Shown here: positions 58,594 to 64,000 of the stretch, piece after piece | Numbering within the stretch: position 1 is the stretch's first letter | Layout of the letters: each line of letters starts with the position of its first letter | From: CBDFLA01 sp965248915 | GTDB taxonomy: Bacteria > Pseudomonadota > Alphaproteobacteria > M2410 | Length of the DNA stretch: 64,000 nt | Assembly (NCBI GenBank): GCA_965248915.1 | Contig: OZ252216.1 | Coordinates: 620,001 to 684,000, forward strand | Reading direction: 5' to 3' | Notes under the pieces: model-generated | Told to the model about the DNA's origin: nothing | Database searches by the model: none | The model's input: only the letters and a program-made list of their open reading frames with translations | Position numbers and translations under genes: made by a program

Positions 58594-60525
58594 GTGGCAG
58601 AAAAGCTGACAACACCGTTGCTGGACACAGTTGCGGCACCTCAAGACATTCGAGAGTTTTCGAAAGAGCAATTGAGACAATTGGCCGACGAATTGCGGTC
58701 GGAAACAATTGACGCGGTTTCGACAACCGGCGGGCACTTGGGCGCCGGACTTGGAGTTGTAGAACTCACGGTTGCCATCCACCACATCTTCAATACACCG
58801 GACGACAAGCTTATCTGGGATGTTGGACACCAATGTTACCCGCACAAGATTCTCACTGGTAGACGAGATCGCATTCGAACGCTTCGCCAGAAGGATGGAA
58901 TCAGCGGTTTCACAAAGAGAGCTGAGAGCGAGTACGACCCATTCGGCGCAGCTCACTCATCAACATCGATTTCCTCTGGCCTTGGCATGGCCGTCGGGCG
59001 TGACCTAAAGGGCAACAACAATCACGTCATCAGCGTGATCGGCGACGGAGCAATGAGTGCGGGCATGGCATACGAAGCTATGAACAATGCCGGCGCCATG
59101 CATTCCAAAGTCATCGTGATCCTTAATGACAACGACATGTCGATTGCGCGACCCGTCGGCGCCATGAGTGCTTATCTCTCCAGACTCTGGTCGGGCGGAA
59201 CCTATCAAGGCTTTCGGCACTTCGCCAAATCTGTTGCCCACAAACTTGGCCGACCCATTGAAGAATTTTCCAGACGTGCTGAAGAGTATACGCGAGGTAT
59301 GACATTGGGCGGCGGCACGTTGTTTGAAGAAATGGGTTTCTACTATGTCGGCCCAATCGATGGCCACAATCTCGATCATTTGATACCTGTCCTAAAAAAC
59401 GTCCGTGACGCCGAAGATCTGGGTCCGGTCCTCGTTCATTGTGTTACGCAAAAAGGCAAAGGGTATGCACCTGCGGAGGCTGCGGACGACAAATTCCATG
59501 GTGTGTCAAAGTTTGATGTCATCACCGGAACGCAGCAAAAGGGAACATCCAACGCCCCAAGTTACACCAAGGTTTTTGCGCAGAGTTTGATCAAACATGC
59601 TGAGAATGATGAGAATATTGTCGGCATAACCGCTGCCATGCCCTCAGGCACTGGCTTGGATCTCTTCGGCGAGCGTTTTCCAGATAGGATGTTCGATGTC
59701 GGGATAGCAGAACAGCACGCGGTGACATTCGCGGCTGGGTTGGCGACAGAAGGACTGAAACCATTTGCAGCTATATATTCGACCTTTCTTCAAAGAGGCT
59801 ATGATCAGGTCGTCCACGATGTGGCCATACAAAACCTCCCGGTCAGATTTGCGATGGATCGCGCCGGTTTGGTTGGTGCGGATGGCCCGACCCATGCTGG
59901 ATCATTTGACACTGCATTCCTTGGGTGTCTTCCGAACATGGTGCTTATGGCCGCAGCGGATGAAGCCGAATTGATGCACATGGTGGCGACATCGGCGGCG
60001 ATTGATGATGGTCCAAGTGCATTCCGGTACCCGCGTGGCGAGGGCATCGGTGTTGAGATGCCGGAAATCGGTAGCGCTCTTGAAATCGGCAAAGGGCGTG
60101 TCATGCGCGAAGGAAACTCGGTCGCTATTCTGAGTTTTGGGGGCCGTCTGCAGGAGTGCATGAAGGCTGCCGACGAATTGACCCATCGCGGTTTCACAAC
60201 AACCGTTGCGGACGCAAGGTTTGCAAAACCGTTGGATGAAGATCTGATCCGTCGCTTAGCTCTTGAGCACGAAGTATTGCTGACGGTCGAGGAAGGATCG
60301 ATCGGTGGATTCGGATCATTTGTCTTGGATTTTTTGGCGAGGACCGGTCTCTTGGACCAAGGTCTCAAAGTTCGCCCTCTATTCCTGCCGGATAAGTTTA
60401 TCGATCAAAACAAGCCAGACGCGATGTACGAGATCGCAGGACTGACGGCAGCAAATATTGCAGAGACCGCTCTTCGCGCCCTTGGATTGGACGCGTCCGT
60501 TGAGGTGACCCCTCAAACCGCCTGA
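58594..60525 (+). CDS. dxs: 1-deoxy-D-xylulose-5-phosphate synthase
   Basis: DXS (643 residues, family length) condenses pyruvate and glyceraldehyde 3-phosphate, the first MEP-pathway step, with thiamine diphosphate. Seen are TTGGHLGAGLGVVELTVA, VGHQCYPHKILTGR, the ThDP motif VIGDGAMSAGMAYEAMNN, LNDNDMSI, DVGIAEQHAVTFAAGLA and the transketolase C-terminal domain. GTG start; weak GGGG upstream. It closes the xseB-ispA-dxs run. In related genomes a tlyA gene follows, which is absent here. Confidence 0.96.
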   Translation: MAEKLTTPLLDTVAAPQDIREFSKEQLRQLADELRSETIDAVSTTGGHLGAGLGVVELTVAIHHIFNTPDDKLIWDVGHQCYPHKILTGRRDRIRTLRQKDGISGFTKRAESEYDPFGAAHSSTSISSGLGMAVGRDLKGNNNHVISVIGDGAMSAGMAYEAMNNAGAMHSKVIVILNDNDMSIARPVGAMSAYLSRLWSGGTYQGFRHFAKSVAHKLGRPIEEFSRRAEEYTRGMTLGGGTLFEEMGFYYVGPIDGHNLDHLIPVLKNVRDAEDLGPVLVHCVTQKGKGYAPAEAADDKFHGVSKFDVITGTQQKGTSNAPSYTKVFAQSLIKHAENDENIVGITAAMPSGTGLDLFGERFPDRMFDVGIAEQHAVTFAAGLATEGLKPFAAIYSTFLQRGYDQVVHDVAIQNLPVRFAMDRAGLVGADGPTHAGSFDTAFLGCLPNMVLMAAADEAELMHMVATSAAIDDGPSAFRYPRGEGIGVEMPEIGSALEIGKGRVMREGNSVAILSFGGRLQECMKAADELTHRGFTTTVADARFAKPLDEDLIRRLALEHEVLLTVEEGSIGGFGSFVLDFLARTGLLDQGLKVRPLFLPDKFIDQNKPDAMYEIAGLTAANIAETALRALGLDASVEVTPQTA

Positions 60526-60532
60526 GTGCTGA

Positions 60533-61621
60533 TTAGCGATCTGAATTTGTGAGCTGCAATTTCAAATCGCCAGCTGCGTCATCGATTTTCTGTTGTCGAT
60601 ATTGTGAAGGACTCACACCAGTCCGCGTGATGAAGGCCCGACTGAAGGTCGCTTCGGATCGATATCCAACTGTTGCTGCAATTTCGTAAATGGGACGATG
60701 GGAGTCTTCCGTATCACCCAAATAAGAACATGCCGCATCAATCCGAAATCGATCGAGAAGGCTCTCAAAATTACGCTCTCCATACCCGATAAAAAGCAGT
60801 TGTCTGACCTTATCTTCGGGAAGACCCACGAAATCTGCCAGTGAGGAGGGCGTAAGTGTTTCATCACAAAACAAGCGTCGTCGAACAAGGGCCGCGCTCA
60901 GTATGTCAAAAGCGGCCTCTTCATCTGGATCTGAGAGCATATTTGCCTGATTGGCGGTCGGACGCACTGCAAGTGGATCCCCGATCATCAACTGATAGAG
61001 ATGCAAGGAGAGGCTCAAACATCCAACAAGAATGAGAGTGGCAAGGAGTGTCGACAGGCCAAAGTGATGAGCTTGGTCGGAGAGAAGGGTCCACAGGAAG
61101 TCGACGAATGCCAATGTTGAGATCGACAGTGCGATAGTCGCAAAAAGAGTGCGAAACCGCCGCCGATCTGGGTCAAGGTCATCTGATCTACCTTGCCAGA
61201 CGACCCAAATGGCGTGAATCGCCAGTACTGCCCAGATTACAGGAAGGACCATGTTCAGGGGCACGAACAAGTCAGGGGGTGTATTTGAGTTCCATGCGGC
61301 AAAGCTAAGTACTTCAATCAAAAGGAGTATTGTTAGATGGAGGATGGTTGGCGTGAAGTTCGGGACGAACATAACCTGCGTCGTTAACCAAAAAACGAAA
61401 ACCCATGCAAATCCGAGGATGAGCACAGCGTACCCTAGATATCGGAGGCTACCGAGACCTGTCGCAAGAGGTTGAGCCAAAAACGACGCGGTGCAGACCA
61501 AAAGTAAGCAAGAAAGGAGACCGTGCCGCGTTCTGGAAAACCCTTTGAAGTATAAAACAGCCGACGTTGAAACAATCAACGCCACGGAAAACAACCGAAA
61601 CACTAGATCGACGTGGGCCAT
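60533..61621 (-). CDS. membrane-anchored AraC-family regulator
   Basis: The 362-residue protein has about seven N-terminal membrane helices (for example LVFRLFSVALIVSTSAVLYF, GYAVLILGFAWVFVFWLT) and a C-terminal AraC DNA-binding domain at about 255-345 with two helix-turn-helix elements, ending AATVGYRSEATFSRAF and GVSPSQYRQQK. Direct attachment of an AraC domain to a polytopic sensor suggests it reads a membrane signal. It converges on dxs with 7 bases between stops. No target is evident. Confidence 0.9.
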   Translation of the reverse strand: MAHVDLVFRLFSVALIVSTSAVLYFKGFSRTRHGLLSCLLLVCTASFLAQPLATGLGSLRYLGYAVLILGFAWVFVFWLTTQVMFVPNFTPTILHLTILLLIEVLSFAAWNSNTPPDLFVPLNMVLPVIWAVLAIHAIWVVWQGRSDDLDPDRRRFRTLFATIALSISTLAFVDFLWTLLSDQAHHFGLSTLLATLILVGCLSLSLHLYQLMIGDPLAVRPTANQANMLSDPDEEAAFDILSAALVRRRLFCDETLTPSSLADFVGLPEDKVRQLLFIGYGERNFESLLDRFRIDAACSYLGDTEDSHRPIYEIAATVGYRSEATFSRAFITRTGVSPSQYRQQKIDDAAGDLKLQLTNSDR

Positions 61622-61819
61622 GAAAAGATTAGACGCTCATCAGATAAGGGGATCAAGCAACATTGAATCGTTGGGCGAATTAGAACAACAATTGGTTAAC
61701 GGCACTCCATTTGCTTGGTTCTGCTTGTGGAATTGAATGGGGGATGGGAAGATCAAATTGGATCAGGTCGGGTTTGGCTTGACAAATGGACAAGAGTAGT
61801 TTGTTGGGACGCATTGGGT

Positions 61820-62197
61820 ATGCGGTTATTCAAGGGTAAAGAAGGCTCAACATCAGATTCAGATGTCATCATCGAATCTGACACTACCAATGTTGTGCCT
61901 GCCGAAGAAGAGCCCAACACTCTCACTCATCGATTAATCAGTTTTTTCAAGGGCGTGGCCAAAAATATGGTCAAAGGCGTGACGATCGCGATCGTATTCG
62001 GTGTCGTGATTGGATTGGCTGTTGGCATTGGCGGCCAAGTTGCTGGGCTTGATCCGGACGTGACAATGTTGATGGGCGCTGCCATTGGTTATGTCTCGGG
62101 GATTTTCGTTGGCATCTACGTATTGATATCGATTGTTCGAGAGGGCCGGAAACTCCGGCGTCCAAAGGTCGAAGAGGGGCTTGTGCCAAAAGGCTGA
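61820..62197 (+). CDS. small membrane protein, unknown
   Basis: The 125-residue protein has an acidic N-terminal part (SDSDVIIESDTTNVVPAEEE), an amphipathic FFKGVAKNMVKG, and two helices (VTIAIVFGVVIGLAVGIGGQ and MLMGAAIGYVSGIFVGIYVLI) rich in Gly, with a basic tail. It resembles a glycine-zipper protein by eye. I chose the ATG at 61820; an in-frame start at 61715 adds 35 residues and neither has a clear Shine-Dalgarno. Function unknown. Confidence 0.6.
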   Translation: MRLFKGKEGSTSDSDVIIESDTTNVVPAEEEPNTLTHRLISFFKGVAKNMVKGVTIAIVFGVVIGLAVGIGGQVAGLDPDVTMLMGAAIGYVSGIFVGIYVLISIVREGRKLRRPKVEEGLVPKG

Positions 62198-62367
62198 AGA
62201 TGTTGTAGAAAACAGCATGTCCACCCGAGACGATATCCCACTTGTGAAAAAGGGCTCTTCATAAGCCAAAGCCGCGCGCAGGCAGCCATTGATGCCGGGC
62301 AAGTGGCTACCAAGGGCAATTAGGGTGGCATGTTATAGATAAAGTTGAAGCCCCATTCGCGGCAGCG

Positions 62368-63708
62368 GTGGAAACAGGGAGTCCCTCATTGCGGCAGAGA
62401 AAGAAAAGTAAGCCTCGCCGCCGAAACGCTGTCGGCAAGACAACAACCGTTTCCGGAGTGGAAGTCACCGAAATTGGGGGCATGGGAGATGGGGTTGGTA
62501 CGATCGATAATAGTCCCGTGTTTGTTCCCTTATCCGCACCTGGTGACATTTTAACTCTGGACATGATCGGCAACCGCGGTGAAATTAGGTCGATTGAGAA
62601 GGCAGGTAGCCATCGGACCGAAGCGCCATGTCCTCACTTCGGCAGTTGCGGAGGATGCAGTCTCCAACACTTGACGCCGGATTTCGTAGATCAATGGAAG
62701 CGTCAGAAACTGGCCAGCGCCCTTTCAAAAGCGGGTCTTCAAGACGTGAAAATCGAAAATGGTATCAACATAGCCTCCGGCCAAAGGCGTCGGGTCTCTC
62801 TGTCGTTCGTCATTGCATCAGGGGAAACTGTTCTCGGTTTCAAGAAACGCAGAACCCATCAAGTCGATCACATCGATCACTGTTTGTTACTCACTGAAGA
62901 TCTGAACCAATCCCTTTCTCCATTGAGTGATTTTCTAAGAGACGGATTCGACAATGGTGTCAGTGGTCAAGCGCTGGTAACGGAATGTGCGAATGGAGTG
63001 TCAGTTGACTTGACGATAGATAAGTCCAAGTCCGAGAGAGATTTCTCAAATAGACACGCTCAATTATCAACGAGCGCGGCGGTTTCTTCCTTCGAAAGAG
63101 TGACGATTGATGGTGAACTGCTGTCTCAACGCAAACCAATGATGGTCGAATTTGAAGACATTGAAGTTGAATTTTCCATTGGTGGGTTTTTGCAGCCAAG
63201 CTTGGCCGGGGAATCTGCGTTGAGAACACTTGTCGCCGCAGAGATCGTGAAGCGGGCGAAAGCTGGTAGTCATATTGTCGATTTGTTTTGTGGGTGTGGC
63301 GCACTCACGCTGCCGTTGGCGCGGGATTATCGCTTATCGGCCTTTGATGGATCCAAATCCGCAATAGCCTCACTAGAAACAGCAGTTCGCAACACACAAG
63401 GATTGAAACCGGTTGTTGTGGATGTGCGGGATCTAAATGAGCGACCGATCATGGCGGCTGAATTAAAGAATGTGGGAGTGGTTGTACTCGACCCACCGCG
63501 CGCCGGAGCCGCAATTCAGATCCAGCAATTGATCAAGAGTCGAGTATCGACCGTCATTTATGTTTCTTGCAACGTGGCGACATTTGCAAGGGACAGTAAG
63601 GCGCTCGCAGACGCAGGCTTCGCACTAGAAACAGTTACACCTGTTGATCAGTTCAAGCACTCCGACCACCTTGAATGTGTAGGCGTGTTGACGAGAGAGA
63701 CGCCGTAA
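62368..63708 (+). CDS. TrmA/RlmD-family RNA (uracil-C5) methyltransferase
   Basis: The 446-residue protein has a basic N-terminal tail, a TRAM domain (about 28-80), an iron-sulfur site with CPHFGSCGGC (Cys88, 94 and 97) plus a Cys in HIDHCLLL, a SAM-binding DLFCGCGALTLPLA, the DPPRAG motif and the nucleophile in YVSCNVATFARD with the base Glu in HLECVG. It methylates uridine in RNA, as RlmD does in 23S rRNA; the target is inferred. GTG start without clear Shine-Dalgarno; the frame is open upstream, so the start is uncertain. Confidence 0.9.
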   Translation: METGSPSLRQRKKSKPRRRNAVGKTTTVSGVEVTEIGGMGDGVGTIDNSPVFVPLSAPGDILTLDMIGNRGEIRSIEKAGSHRTEAPCPHFGSCGGCSLQHLTPDFVDQWKRQKLASALSKAGLQDVKIENGINIASGQRRRVSLSFVIASGETVLGFKKRRTHQVDHIDHCLLLTEDLNQSLSPLSDFLRDGFDNGVSGQALVTECANGVSVDLTIDKSKSERDFSNRHAQLSTSAAVSSFERVTIDGELLSQRKPMMVEFEDIEVEFSIGGFLQPSLAGESALRTLVAAEIVKRAKAGSHIVDLFCGCGALTLPLARDYRLSAFDGSKSAIASLETAVRNTQGLKPVVVDVRDLNERPIMAAELKNVGVVVLDPPRAGAAIQIQQLIKSRVSTVIYVSCNVATFARDSKALADAGFALETVTPVDQFKHSDHLECVGVLTRETP

Positions 63709-63719
63709 GCGTGATGCCG

Positions 63720-64000
63720 TCAACTTGATTGCGAGAAGGCTTGTTGGCGTATGCGTTCAACATTAGCGAAAATGTCACCTGGCTCTCCCTTGAGCGTATC
63801 TAGATTGATCAACAGGGAGTTTGGCGGTTCGTGGCGCCAAATGCGAACTTGTAAATTTCTAAGTGCGTTGTCGTCGCCATTGTGTTGAATGATGTCATTG
63901 AGGGGACCGTTGAGCTGCAAACACATAGCCTTTGAGGGACGCCCGTTGTTACTGTCATCGGATAGAGACAAGTCATCGACATACTTCCACGCAACAAGGC
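63720..64000 (-). CDS. C-terminal part of an unknown protein, cut by the window end
   Basis: The frame runs off the right edge without a start, leaving about 92 codons and a TGA stop at 63720-63722. The visible part is polar, with NNGRPSKAMCLQLNGPLN and RIWRHEPPNSLLINLDTLKG and no membrane segment. It converges on the RNA methyltransferase with 11 bases between. The family cannot be named from this fragment. Confidence 0.55.
   Translation of the reverse strand, partial: LVAWKYVDDLSLSDDSNNGRPSKAMCLQLNGPLNDIIQHNGDDNALRNLQVRIWRHEPPNSLLINLDTLKGEPGDIFANVERIRQQAFSQSS

Noticed and set aside
1..64000. CRISPR array, tRNA or rRNA genes, insertion sequences, prophage
   Set aside because: No regular repeats, no cloverleaf or rRNA sequence, no transposase, integrase or phage genes were seen by eye.

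Overview
The window looks like chromosomal DNA from an alphaproteobacterium, probably near the Hyphomicrobiales (Rhizobiales). This rests on gene content and order: a TPR protein-ispE-ispB-methyltransferase block, then S49 peptidase-small zinc-motif protein-glyQ-glyS-ppdK-SleB hydrolase, a nadA-nadC pair with a long Nudix-type NAD regulator nearby, and an xseB-ispA-dxs block. G+C is about half by eye. Starts are often GTG or TTG with a good Shine-Dalgarno. I saw no tRNA, rRNA, insertion sequence, prophage or CRISPR array. The genus cannot be told from the sequence alone.

Layout. 0-6.7 kb: TPR protein (5' end cut off), ispE, ispB, a DUF2007-methyltransferase fusion, a secreted TPR protein, an S49 peptidase and a small membrane protein. 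6.7-13.6 kb: glyQ-glyS-ppdK, preceded by a leader with two mutually exclusive hairpins, then a cell-wall hydrolase. 13.6-21.1 kb, mostly minus strand: SDR, pentapeptide-repeat protein, coiled-coil lipoprotein, nadC, nadA, then an HD hydrolase-phosphatase-NAD regulator set; nadA has a perfect 17-bp palindrome over its promoter. 21.2-25.1 kb: a Lon-like protease with a broken Walker A, a universal stress protein and a small conserved protein. 25.1-27.4 kb: FabH-like synthase, tag and a VOC protein. 27.5-31.2 kb: a tightly overlapping TetR-lipoprotein adaptor-ABC ATPase-permease exporter operon. 31.2-36.1 kb: methyltransferase, queD, persulfide dioxygenase-rhodanese, ygfZ, GFA protein, MerR, and a divergent cation transporter with a MerR-type dyad between them.

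36.2-51 kb: an asparagine-synthetase-like protein with both active sites degraded, dihydroorotase, a membrane protein, acuI-like reductase, ThDP enzyme, methyltransferase, GNAT, ArsC-like protein, FAD oxidase, sua5 and two acyl-CoA dehydrogenases. 51-54.3 kb: a lipoprotein dipeptidase behind two coupled paralogous membrane proteins of unknown function. 54.6-57.2 kb: an overlapping trio of MBL hydrolase, HDAC-family deacetylase and histidine phosphatase. 57.3-64 kb: xseB, ispA, dxs, a membrane-anchored AraC regulator, a small membrane protein, a TrmA-family RNA methyltransferase and a gene cut off by the window end.

Isoprenoid genes sit at both ends: dxs and ispE of the MEP pathway, then ispA and ispB for farnesyl and long-chain quinone side-chain diphosphates. 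Most genes are ordinary housekeeping. The best candidates for something undescribed are the paralogous membrane pair with the dipeptidase (51-54.3 kb), the doubly degenerate asparagine-synthetase homologue (36.2 kb), the Lon-like protease (21.2 kb) and the regulatory sites before nadA and glyQ.
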